Made by a program: the position numbers and the translations under genes
Shown: one piece after another, positions 1 to 7,372 of the stretch
Layout of the letters: each line of letters begins with the position of its first letter
How positions within the stretch are numbered: the first letter of the stretch is position 1
Notes under the pieces: model-generated
The model's database searches: none
What the model was told of the DNA's origin: nothing
What the model saw: the letters and a program-made list of their open reading frames with translations, nothing else
From: Marmoricola sp. URHB0036
Lineage (GTDB): Bacteria > Actinomycetota > Actinomycetes > Propionibacteriales > Nocardioidaceae
Reading direction: 5' to 3'
DNA: 64,000 nt
Assembly (NCBI RefSeq): GCF_000426045.1
Contig: NZ_AUEP01000005.1
Location: forward strand, 186,001-250,000

Positions 1-1038
1 CTCCAGCGGCGCGCCGAGAGCGTCCGCGACGAGGGTCTTGATCGGCGTGACGTGGCTGACCACGACCACGGTCTGCCCGTCGTACGACGCCACCATGCGG
101 TCGCGCCCCTCGAGCACTCGTTTCTCGACCACGCGGAACGACTCGCCGCCGTGCGGGGCCGACTCGAGGTCGCCGAGCCAGGCACCGAGCTCGTCGGGCC
201 ACTTCTCGTGCACCTCGGTGAAGCTCATCCCGTCCCAGGTGCCGAACTCCATCTCGGCGATGCCGGGCTCCTCCTCGACCTCGAGGTCGAAGAACTCGGC
301 GAGGATCTCGGCCGTCTCCCGCGTACGACGCACCGGCGAGCTCACCAGCGCGTCGAACGTGCCCGACAAAGGGGCCAGCCACTCCCCCGTCGCCCGGGCC
401 TGCTCGCGGCCCTCGTCGTTCAGCGGCGGGTTGGAGCTGGCCAGGCCGCCGGAGAACAGCTTGCCCTTGGTCGCGTCGGTGACCCCGTGGCGCACCAGGA
501 TCAGGGTGGTCGGCTTGTCGTGGGGCGGACCCCAGCCTCGCTTCGGTGCCGCCTCTTCGGTCGGTGGTCTCGACTGATCGCTCGCTTCGCTCGCTGCTCG
601 ACCACCTTCGTTCAGGGGGCCGGATGCGTCGCGGAGGCCGTCGAGGGCTTCGTTGGCGAGCCGGTCGGCGTGCACGTTCTCGCCCCTCGGGACCCAGGTG
701 AACGTGGTCCCGATCGGCGCCAGCCGGTTGGCCTCGATGGCCAGCGGCTTCATCGAGGGATGCTTGATCTTCCAGTTGCCGGCCATCTGCTCGACCACCA
801 GCTTGGAGTCCATCCGGACCTCGATCTCGGCCTCCGGCGCGTGCTCGGCGGCCAGCTCCAGGCCGGCGATGAGGCCGCGGTACTCCGCGACGTTGTTGGT
901 GGCGATGCCGATCGTCTCCCCGACCTCGGCGATCAGCTCACCGGTCTCGGCGTCCTTGAGGAGGGCGCCGTACGCCGCCGGGCCGGGGTTGCCCCGGGAG
1001 CCACCGTCGGCCTCGACGATGACGGAGCGATGGGTCAC
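1..1038 (-). CDS. Bifunctional RNase HI / histidine phosphatase (3' end cut by window edge)
   Basis: Two-domain enzyme of the Rv2228c type: an N-terminal RNase HI domain that cuts RNA in RNA-DNA hybrids and a C-terminal phosphoglycerate-mutase-like phosphatase domain. RNase HI shows DGGSRGNPGP near residue 11, then NNVAEYRG, RMDSKLV and HADRLANEAL, which carry the acidic catalytic residues. The phosphatase begins near residue 180 with LVRHGVTDATKG and continues with SSPVRRTRET and VVSHVTPIKT. The GTG start (1036-1038) shares GTGA with the stop of the upstream zinc-ribbon gene, so the two are probably translationally coupled. About 346 codons are present and the C-terminus lies outside the window. 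The linker between the domains is partly encoded by a palindromic repeat (563-606). Confidence 0.93.
   Translation of the reverse strand, partial: MTHRSVIVEADGGSRGNPGPAAYGALLKDAETGELIAEVGETIGIATNNVAEYRGLIAGLELAAEHAPEAEIEVRMDSKLVVEQMAGNWKIKHPSMKPLAIEANRLAPIGTTFTWVPRGENVHADRLANEALDGLRDASGPLNEGGRAASEASDQSRPPTEEAAPKRGWGPPHDKPTTLILVRHGVTDATKGKLFSGGLASSNPPLNDEGREQARATGEWLAPLSGTFDALVSSPVRRTRETAEILAEFFDLEVEEEPGIAEMEFGTWDGMSFTEVHEKWPDELGAWLGDLESAPHGGESFRVVEKRVLEGRDRMVASYDGQTVVVVSHVTPIKTLVADALGAPLE
563..606. repeat. Palindromic repeat inside the RNase H/phosphatase linker
   Basis: A 44-bp segment bounded by GGTGGTC and GACCACC, with CTCGAC/GCTCGA-type inner flanks and a GCTCGCTTCGCTCGC core. It lies in frame in the inter-domain linker and encodes a Gly/Ala/Ser-rich stretch (GGRAASEASDQSRPP). 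From memory, GGTCTCGAC...GCTCGACCACC palindromes are common interspersed repeats in Nocardioides-type genomes. Only one copy was noticed in this window. Confidence 0.55.
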
Positions 1039-1778
1039 AGTCCGGACTCCCCCGTGCGCACCAGGATCCGGTTGCACTCCTCGCAACGGATCACCTCGTC
1101 GCTGGGCTGCTTGGCGATGATGCCGAGGTCGGAGGCGTTCAGGGTCAGCCGGCAGCCGCCGCACTCGCGACGACGCAGCGCGGCCGCGCCGACGCCACCC
1201 TTCTGTGCGCGCAGCTTCTCGTAGAGCGCCATCAGGTCCTCGGGCATCCCCGAGGTCGCCGTGGCGCGCTCGTCCTTGACCGCGGCCAGCTGGGTCTGGA
1301 GCTCTCCCGACGTCTTCTCGTGGGCCGCCTCCACGGTCGCGATCTCGGTCTCGAGGGCGGCGAGGTCGTCGGTGTAGCGACCGACGGCGTTCTGCGCCTC
1401 CTCGAGGCGTTCCATCACCTCGATCTCGACGTCCTCGAGGTCACTGATCCGGCGGTGCAGCGACTCCAGCTCGCCCAGCATCCGCTCGAGCGCCTTGGGG
1501 TCCTTGACCTGGCCGGCGTCGATCATCCCCTGGTCACGTGCTCGCCGGGTCTTGACCTGCTCGACGTCGGCGTCGGCCCGCTTCTGCTCCGAGGTGAGGT
1601 CGTCGACCTGGACGCGCAGGTCGCGCAGCGCATTGTCCAGCGTCTTGCGACGGGCCGTGAGCTCACGCAGCTGGGTCGCCTCCGGGATCGAACCCAGCTG
1701 ATGGGTGAGCGTGTCTATCCTGGAGTCGAGCTCCTGGACGTCGAGCAGCTTGAGCTGGACGAACGGGTCGGCTTTCAG
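1035..1778 (-). CDS. C4-type zinc ribbon, coiled-coil protein (Rv2229c-like)
   Basis: A 247-residue protein made mostly of helical coiled coil, with a C-terminal zinc ribbon whose cysteine pairs are CGGC (about 206 and 209) and CEEC (about 232 and 235). The family is conserved in actinobacteria between nif3-like and RNase H genes. It is thought to bind nucleic acid or proteins but has no assigned reaction. The start is unusual: the only reasonable initiator before the coiled coil is CTG at 1778, preceded by AGGAG with a 6-nt spacer and, just upstream, an in-frame TAG. A later ATG (1526) would remove about a third of the coiled coil. It ends in a 4-nt overlap with the RNase H gene. Confidence 0.85.
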   Translation of the reverse strand: MKADPFVQLKLLDVQELDSRIDTLTHQLGSIPEATQLRELTARRKTLDNALRDLRVQVDDLTSEQKRADADVEQVKTRRARDQGMIDAGQVKDPKALERMLGELESLHRRISDLEDVEIEVMERLEEAQNAVGRYTDDLAALETEIATVEAAHEKTSGELQTQLAAVKDERATATSGMPEDLMALYEKLRAQKGGVGAAALRRRECGGCRLTLNASDLGIIAKQPSDEVIRCEECNRILVRTGESGL

Positions 1779-1800
1779 GACGGTCTCCTACAGGTCGGGC

Positions 1801-2937
1801 TCACACGCGGAAGGTCCACGGGTCGGTGTTGGTCGCGCTGACGCGCACCTCCACCGTATCGCCCGGCCCAGGATCGTTGAGTGCCGCGACCAGTCGGTCC
1901 CGGAGCACCGGCAGCCAGGTGCTCTCGGCCGCCCAGTGCGCGACGTCGACAAGCGCGGGCGCCCCGTGCTCGCGCAGCTCGGAAGCCGGGTGGTGTCGCA
2001 GGTCGGAGGTCAGGTAGACGTCGACGCCGGCAGACCGAGCCCGGTCGAGCAGGAAGTCGCCGGCTCCGCCGCACAGTCCGACCGTCTCGACCAGCTGGTC
2101 GGGGTCACCGGCGACGCGGACGCCATGGGCCGTCCGAGCCAGCGCGGTGTCGACGTGGGCGGCGAAGTCGCGCAGGGTCATCGGGGCGGCCAGCCGACCG
2201 ATGCGTCCCGAGCCCCGCGACGGTTCGTCCAGCGGAGCCAGCTCGATCACGTCGTACGCCGGCTCCTCGTAGGGGTGCGCCGCGACCATGGCCGCCACCG
2301 CCGACCCGCGGCGGTGACGCGGGCACACGGTCTCGATGCGCACCTCCTCGACGACCTCGGGACGTCCCACCTCACCGATCGCGGGGTTCGCGCCCTCCAG
2401 CGGCCGGAACCGGCCCAGGCCGGGCGCGCTGAACGAGGCCTGGTCGTAGTCGCCGACGCGTCCGGCCCCGGCGGCTGCCAGCGCCGCCCGGACCTGCTCG
2501 GCGGCGTCGACCGGGACGAACACCACGATCTTGTCCAGCGGCGGGGTCGGGTCGGCCTCGAGCGGCCGGACGTCCTCGAGGCCGAGTGCCAGCGCGAGCG
2601 ACTCCGAGACGCCTCCAGCGGGCGAGTCGGCGTTGGTGTGCGCCGCGAACAGCGCACAGCCGTTGCTGGTCAGCCGGTGCGCGACCCGCCCCTTGGGATC
2701 GGTGGCCGCGAAGCCGTGCACGCCCTTGAGGAACAGCGGGTGGTGCGTCACCAGGAGATCGGCGTCCATCAGGATCGCCTCGTCCGCCACGGCCGTCACC
2801 GGGTCGACGGCGAGCAGGATGCGGCGTACGTCGTGCGCCGGATCGCCGAGCACGAGCCCGACGGCGTCCCAGTCGTCCGCGTGCTGCGGGGGGTACCACT
2901 CGTCGAGCAGGGCCGTGATGTCACCCAGGGTCGGCAT
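1801..2937 (-). CDS. Nif3-like dinuclear metal-centre protein (DUF34)
   Basis: 378 residues, the long form of the Nif3/YbgI family: two halves of the toroid-forming domain with an inserted middle segment. Metal-ligand motifs are visible near the N-terminus (LLVTHHPLFLKG, FAAHTNAD). The matching C-terminal ligands would be in VDVAHWAAES. The family binds two metal ions and may be a GTP cyclohydrolase-like or general metal-dependent hydrolase, but its reaction is not established. It leads the nif3/zinc-ribbon/RNase H run, with a 22-nt gap to the next gene. The ATG has no ribosome site but is preceded by TAGCCT with 6 nt between, so it is probably leaderless. Confidence 0.92.
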   Translation of the reverse strand: MPTLGDITALLDEWYPPQHADDWDAVGLVLGDPAHDVRRILLAVDPVTAVADEAILMDADLLVTHHPLFLKGVHGFAATDPKGRVAHRLTSNGCALFAAHTNADSPAGGVSESLALALGLEDVRPLEADPTPPLDKIVVFVPVDAAEQVRAALAAAGAGRVGDYDQASFSAPGLGRFRPLEGANPAIGEVGRPEVVEEVRIETVCPRHRRGSAVAAMVAAHPYEEPAYDVIELAPLDEPSRGSGRIGRLAAPMTLRDFAAHVDTALARTAHGVRVAGDPDQLVETVGLCGGAGDFLLDRARSAGVDVYLTSDLRHHPASELREHGAPALVDVAHWAAESTWLPVLRDRLVAALNDPGPGDTVEVRVSATNTDPWTFRV

Positions 2938-2943
2938 GGGCCG

Positions 2944-2949
2944 AGGCTA
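2944..2949 (-). promoter_or_regulatory. -10 element of the nif3-like gene, leaderless layout
   Basis: TAGCCT on the minus strand lies exactly 6 nt before the ATG at 2937, with no Shine-Dalgarno sequence between them. Transcription would then start at or next to the A of the start codon. Confidence 0.55.
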
Positions 2950-2994
2950 GCGGGACTCGAGTTTCAGCCGGGCACCCGCCGCTCGATCGACAGC

Positions 2995-3030
2995 ACTACG
3001 TAGACCTGCCAGCTGGCAGGTCTACGTAGT
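2995..3030 (-). terminator. Perfect 36-bp palindrome at the Nudix stop codon
   Basis: The left arm ACTACGTAGACCTGCCAG is followed at once by its exact reverse complement, so all 36 bases form one perfect inverted repeat with no spacer. It contains the TAG stop of the Nudix gene (3022-3024) and lies upstream of the nif3-like promoter. There is no T tract on either side. The likeliest role is an actinobacterial tail-less terminator or stabilising 3' hairpin for the ligase-Nudix transcript. A dimeric protein-binding site is the alternative. Confidence 0.6.
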
Positions 3031-3453
3031 CCTCACCAGCGCGTCCCTCACGATCTGCTCGTGGTCGAACGCGAGCCCGTCGTCCAGCGCCTGGCCGACC
3101 TCCACCCACTGGGCAGCCGAGGCATCGTCGTCCCCCTTCACCGCGGGCATCGAGTCGAGGCGCAGGACGTGGGCGACGCTGATCGTGCGGCCGCGGGGGT
3201 CGCGGTCGGGAGTGCCGTAGGCGCCGAGCTGGCTCAGGTCTGCGGCGTCGACGCCGAGACCCGTCTCCTCGGACAGCTCGCGAGCCGCCGAGGTCGCGAG
3301 GTCCTCGTCGACCTCGAGATAGCCGCCGGGCAGGGCCCACTGTCCCTCGAACGGCGGGTTGCCACGGCGTACGACGAGCAGGTGCTGCTCATCGCCGACC
3401 GTGGCCAGTGCGACGACGTCGACGGTGACGTCGATGCGTGGGTAGTCGGTCAT
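3022..3453 (-). CDS. Nudix hydrolase
   Basis: 143 residues forming one Nudix domain. The box GX5EX7REUXEEXGU is complete at residues 44-66, with REL and EE metal ligands (REL-SEETGL). The family hydrolyses nucleoside diphosphates linked to another group. GNPPFEGQWALPGGY and the tail resemble ADP-ribose or NUDT1-like bacterial members, but the substrate cannot be read from sequence. The gene follows the acyl-CoA ligase by 2 nt on the same strand, so both probably share a transcript. Its stop codon is embedded in the 36-bp palindrome. Confidence 0.9.
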   Translation of the reverse strand: MTDYPRIDVTVDVVALATVGDEQHLLVVRRGNPPFEGQWALPGGYLEVDEDLATSAARELSEETGLGVDAADLSQLGAYGTPDRDPRGRTISVAHVLRLDSMPAVKGDDDASAAQWVEVGQALDDGLAFDHEQIVRDALVRTT

Positions 3454-3455
3454 CG

Positions 3456-4985
3456 TCAGTTGACCTGCCGATCGCGGCCCTCCCAGTAGGGCTGGCGCAG
3501 CTTGAACTTCTGCAGCTTGCCGGTGGCGGTGCGGGCGAGCACGTCACGGAACTCGACCGACGACGGCGCCTTGAACCGCGCCACCTTGGACTTGCAGTAG
3601 TCGATCAGCTCCTGCTCGGTCAGCTCGGAGCCCTCGGTCCTGACCACCAGTGCCTTGATGGTCTCGCCCCACTTGTCGCTGGGTACGCCGATGACGGCGA
3701 CCTCCGCGACGTCGGGGTGGGAGAAGATCACGTCCTCGACCTCGATCGAGGAGACGTTCTCACCGCCGGTGATGATGACGTCCTTCTTCCGGTCCTGGAT
3801 GGTCAGGTAGCCGTCGTCGCCCAGGACACCGCCGTCGCCGGTGTGGAACCAGCCGTCACCGAGCGCGGCCTCGGTCTCCTCGGGCTGCTGCCAGTAGCCC
3901 TCGAGCACCACGTTGGACCGCGCGAGCACCTCGCCGTCGTCGGAGATCCGCAGCGTCACCCCGATGGCGGGCTGACCGGCCCGCACCAGCCTGGCGGCCC
4001 GGTCCTCGCCGGACAGGTCGTCCCACTCCGACCTCGCCCGGTTGATGGTCAGCAACGGCGAGGTCTCGGTCAGGCCGTAGATCTGGATGAACTCCCAGCC
4101 CAGCTCCGCCTCGACCCGGGCGACCGTCTTGCTGGGCGGCGGCGCTCCGGCGACGATGATCCGCACCCTGTCGCGGCCGGGGATGTCGCCCTCCCAGGTC
4201 TCGGCGGCCTCGAGCACCGAGGCCACCACGGCGGGGGCGGCGCACATCACCGTCACGCCGTACTTCTCGACCCGGCGCAGGATCTCGGCCCCGTCGATCT
4301 TGCGGATCGCCACCTGCGTGACGCCCATGCCGGTCATCGCGAAGGGCATCCCCCACCCGTTGGCGTGGAACATCGGCAGCGTGTGCAGGTAGACGTCACG
4401 GTCGGTGACGCTGGTGTGCAGGGCGAAGGTGACGGCGTTGGTCCAGATGTTGCGGTGGGTGATCTGCACACCCTTGGGGCGCGCCGTGGTGCCGGAGGTG
4501 TAGTTGATCGTCGCGGTGGCGTTCTCGTCGTGCTCCCAGGGCTCCGGGTCCTTGCCCTCGAGGTACATCTCCTCGTCGTTGCCGATGATGAACTTGTGCT
4601 CGCAGTCGACACCTTTCAGGGCGTCCTCGAGCTCGGGGTCGACGTAGAGCACACGGGCACCGGAGTGCTCGACGATGTAGGCCACCTCGTCGGCCGAGAG
4701 TCGGAAGTTGATCGGCACCAGCACGCGGCCGAAGCCGGTGACGCCGAAGAAGGCGGTGAACAGCCGGGCGCTGTTGTGCGAGACGTAGGCCACCCGGTCA
4801 CCGAAGCCGATGCCGAGGTCGTCGAGCTTCGCGGCCTGCGCCCGGGCGAGCTCACCCACCCGGGCGTAGGTCAGGTCACCGAGGGACGGTGCGGGCTGGT
4901 CGGGCTCGTCGACGATGCCGATGCGCTCGGCGTACACCGCCAGGGCACGGTCGAGGAAGTCGGCGGCAGAGAACGGCACGATCAC
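3456..4985 (-). CDS. Acyl-CoA synthetase (AMP-binding, FadD family)
   Basis: About 509 residues of the ANL superfamily: activates a carboxylic acid as acyl-AMP and transfers it to CoA. Visible motifs are the phosphate loop YTSGTTARPKG, the aromatic/acyl motif IYGLTETSP, the hinge region GWFHTGD...DRKKDVIITGGENVSS, and the C-terminal lysine in TATGKLQKFKL. The chain length preferred is unknown; it most resembles medium/long-chain FadD or fatty-acyl CoA ligases. Two GTG starts are possible. GTG at 4985 follows AGGGGAG with an 8-nt spacer, whereas GTG at 5003 overlaps that ribosome site, so I take 4985. Transcribed towards the Nudix gene. Confidence 0.9.
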   Translation of the reverse strand: MIVPFSAADFLDRALAVYAERIGIVDEPDQPAPSLGDLTYARVGELARAQAAKLDDLGIGFGDRVAYVSHNSARLFTAFFGVTGFGRVLVPINFRLSADEVAYIVEHSGARVLYVDPELEDALKGVDCEHKFIIGNDEEMYLEGKDPEPWEHDENATATINYTSGTTARPKGVQITHRNIWTNAVTFALHTSVTDRDVYLHTLPMFHANGWGMPFAMTGMGVTQVAIRKIDGAEILRRVEKYGVTVMCAAPAVVASVLEAAETWEGDIPGRDRVRIIVAGAPPPSKTVARVEAELGWEFIQIYGLTETSPLLTINRARSEWDDLSGEDRAARLVRAGQPAIGVTLRISDDGEVLARSNVVLEGYWQQPEETEAALGDGWFHTGDGGVLGDDGYLTIQDRKKDVIITGGENVSSIEVEDVIFSHPDVAEVAVIGVPSDKWGETIKALVVRTEGSELTEQELIDYCKSKVARFKAPSSVEFRDVLARTATGKLQKFKLRQPYWEGRDRQVN

Positions 4986-5111
4986 GGGTGTGGCTCCCCT
5001 CACAGTCGGTTCAGTTCACCCTAGCCACGTCGTACGGACCTCGACACGTTCAGTTCGGGCCGCGTCCAGATTGCCGCCGAGTGTTGATGGTTCAACTCCG
5101 CACCCTCCACA

Positions 5112-6608
5112 ATGTCGGTTGTGCCCCCCGCCGAGCCCGGTCTCATCGACGAACAGGACCCGGTCTCCGAGGCACGCCGGCTGCGGGTGCTGTTCGACGG
5201 CCTGCCCGCCCTGATCGGCTACTGGGACCGCGACCTGCGCAACGTGGTCGCCAACGAGGCGTACGTCGACTGGTTCGGCGTCTCGCCGGAGAAGATGCGC
5301 GGGATGCACATCCGCGAGGTCGTCGGCGACGCGGTCTTCGACAAGAACCTGCCCTACATGACCAGGGCCCTGGCCGGCGAGGAGCAGCAGTTCCAGCGCA
5401 CCCTCTTAGACCCTTCGGGGCGGACCCGCCACTCCCAGGTCTCCTACGTGCCGGACGTCGTCGACGGCGAGGTCTGCGGCCTCTTCGTGCTGGTGACCGA
5501 CGTGACCTCCCGGGTCGAGGCCGAGCGGCAGCTGAACGAGGCCCAGGACCTCGCGGAGCTGGGCAGCTGGAGCCTGGTCCCCTCGACCAACCAGATCGTC
5601 TGGTCGGCGCAGATGTACCGGATCCTCGGACACGACCCCGAGACCTTCGTGCCGGAGCCGGAGTCACTGATCCTGCAGGTGCACCCCGATGACCGCGACC
5701 GGGTGCTCGCCACGGTGACGGAGGCGCGGACGAGCGGCGTCGGCTACGAGCAGGCCTTCCAGATCATCCGTCCCGACGGCCAGGTGCGCGAGGTGCTCAG
5801 CCGGGTCCGGACCGAGGTGGCCGAGGGCGGCGAGGTCACCCGGCTCACCGGCGTCACCCAGGACATCACCTCCTCCAACCGGCTGGCCCGCGAGGTCGGC
5901 CGGGTCAACGAGGAGCTGCAGAAGGTCAACCAGCTCAACGCCGACGTGCTCGGCGTCGTCGGGCACGACGTACGAGGTCCTCTTGCGCTCGTGCTGGGAC
6001 AGCTCGAGGTGCTCACCGAGACCTGGCAGGAGTCCTCACCGGAGGCGAACATCGCCCGCGTCGAGAAGAGCCTCGGTGCCGCACGCCGGCTCTCGGTGCT
6101 GCTCGACGACATCCTCGCGATGGCCAACTTCGACTCCGGCGTGATCGCCACCCGGCCGCGGCCGGTCTCCCTCGCCGACGTCGTCTCCCAGGCACTGGCC
6201 GACGTGCACGGCGGGGTCGAGGTGGACGTACGCCGCGACGGCGACCCGGTCGGCGTCGTCGATCCCTTCCACCTGCGCCAGATGGTCGCCAACCTGGTCA
6301 CCAACGCCGTCCGGTACGGCGCCCCGCCGGTGGTCGTGACCGTGCGCACCGCCGCCGACTCGGCGACCATCGAGGTCACCGACCACGGCGATGGTGTCCA
6401 GGAGGCGTTCGTGCCGTACCTGTTCGAGCGGTTCACCCGGGCGACCGACACAACAACTCCGACCCGCCGACCGGGCAGCGGCTTCGGCCTCTACGTGGTG
6501 CGCCGGCTGGCCGAGGCCAACCGCTGCCGGATCGCCTACGAACTCACCGAGACCGGCGGGTCGTGCTTCCGTCTCCTTGTGCCGGGCACGGACCCGAGCG
6601 CAGGCTGA
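5112..6608 (+). CDS. PAS-PAS sensor histidine kinase
   Basis: 498 residues with no membrane segment, so a cytoplasmic sensor. PAS domain 1 lies at about 20-140, PAS domain 2 at about 150-255 (HPDDRDRVLA...GVTQDITSSNRLA), then a coiled-coil dimerisation helix with phospho-acceptor His near 284 in VVGHDVRGPLA. The HATPase domain follows with an N-box LVTNAVRYG, DHGDGV and GSGFGLYVV. No response regulator gene is adjacent, so the partner is elsewhere. No good ribosome site precedes the ATG. CACAAT overlaps it and stands 7 nt before an in-frame GTG (5121), which could be a leaderless start. Codon 99 is TTA, which is rare in such a genome. Confidence 0.9.
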   Translation: MSVVPPAEPGLIDEQDPVSEARRLRVLFDGLPALIGYWDRDLRNVVANEAYVDWFGVSPEKMRGMHIREVVGDAVFDKNLPYMTRALAGEEQQFQRTLLDPSGRTRHSQVSYVPDVVDGEVCGLFVLVTDVTSRVEAERQLNEAQDLAELGSWSLVPSTNQIVWSAQMYRILGHDPETFVPEPESLILQVHPDDRDRVLATVTEARTSGVGYEQAFQIIRPDGQVREVLSRVRTEVAEGGEVTRLTGVTQDITSSNRLAREVGRVNEELQKVNQLNADVLGVVGHDVRGPLALVLGQLEVLTETWQESSPEANIARVEKSLGAARRLSVLLDDILAMANFDSGVIATRPRPVSLADVVSQALADVHGGVEVDVRRDGDPVGVVDPFHLRQMVANLVTNAVRYGAPPVVVTVRTAADSATIEVTDHGDGVQEAFVPYLFERFTRATDTTTPTRRPGSGFGLYVVRRLAEANRCRIAYELTETGGSCFRLLVPGTDPSAG

Positions 6609-6614
6609 AGCGAG

Positions 6615-6686
6615 TGGGCGCAGCAGGGATCGAACCTGCGACCACCTCGTTGTAAGCGAGGTGCTCTACCGCTGAGCTATACGCCC
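6615..6686 (-). tRNA. tRNA-Val (TAC)
   Basis: Minus-strand cloverleaf: 7-bp acceptor GGGCGTA/TGCGCCC with a U-G pair, D arm GCTC...GAGC, anticodon stem CCTCG/CGAGG with loop CTTACAA (anticodon TAC), and T loop TTCGATC. The discriminator base is A. CCA is not encoded. It starts 6 nt after the convergent histidine kinase stop. Confidence 0.95.
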
Positions 6687-6876
6687 CTGAGATGTTTCCG
6701 GGGCCCGGGACGAACCGGGCGCGCACAGACTACGGGAGCGGCACATTCGGTGTCGCATGAGTCCGGAAATGCGAAGTCGCGCCGCTGGCGTCTCGGGTCA
6801 CCAGCGGCGCGACAACCACAGAGTGCCGCACCGGACACCGGCTTCCAAGCGATTGCCGGAAAATGGTCTGGAATGA

Positions 6877-7338
6877 CTAGACCAGGTCCGCGAGAGCCGC
6901 TGCATGGGCGTCCAGATCGCGCGCCTCACCACGGGCGTTGTGCACCGACCAGCGCACGATTCCGTCCCGGTCCACGGCGTACGACGACCGCTTCGGACCG
7001 CCCGCGATCTCGTCGAAGACGCCGTAGGCCTTGGCCGTGTCGCCGTGCGGCCAGAAGTCACTGAGCAGGGGGAAGAAGATGCCGTCGCGGTCGGCCACCG
7101 CCCGCTGGGTGTACATCGGGTCGCAGCTCACCGCGACCAGCGTCGAGTGGTCGGTCTCGAAGTCGCCGAGGCGGTCGCGCAGGCCGGTGAGCTCGCCGGT
7201 GCAGACCCCGCTGAAGGCGAACGGGTAGAAGACGATCAGGACCGCCTTGCCCCTCGCGTACGACGACAGCGTGACGTCCTGGCCGTGCTGGTCCTGCAGC
7301 GTGAAGTCCGGAGCCTTGTCGCCGATCGCCAACGTCAT
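6877..7338 (-). CDS. ahpE: Peroxiredoxin, AhpE type
   Basis: 153 residues, thioredoxin fold. Reduces hydrogen peroxide and organic peroxides in the cytoplasm through the peroxidatic cysteine in FYPFAFSGVCTGELTG. It is a one-Cys protein, as in mycobacterial AhpE, because no resolving cysteine is placed as in two-Cys enzymes. A second Cys (AVSCDP) is also typical of AhpE. In M. tuberculosis ahpE (Rv2238c) adjoins the DUF3052 gene and aceE. Here an acyl-CoA ligase is inserted between ahpE and DUF3052. CACCAT stands 6 nt before the ATG, so translation may be leaderless. The 190 bases up to tRNA-Val hold no recognisable gene. Confidence 0.9.
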   Translation of the reverse strand: MTLAIGDKAPDFTLQDQHGQDVTLSSYARGKAVLIVFYPFAFSGVCTGELTGLRDRLGDFETDHSTLVAVSCDPMYTQRAVADRDGIFFPLLSDFWPHGDTAKAYGVFDEIAGGPKRSSYAVDRDGIVRWSVHNARGEARDLDAHAAALADLV

Positions 7339-7372
7339 GGCGCCATGGTGCCAGCAGCCGGGACGAGACCCG

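Noticed and set aside
3438-5024. 528-residue plus-strand open frame
   Set aside because: It is antisense to the acyl-CoA ligase and Nudix genes, and has no domain, ribosome site or promoter.
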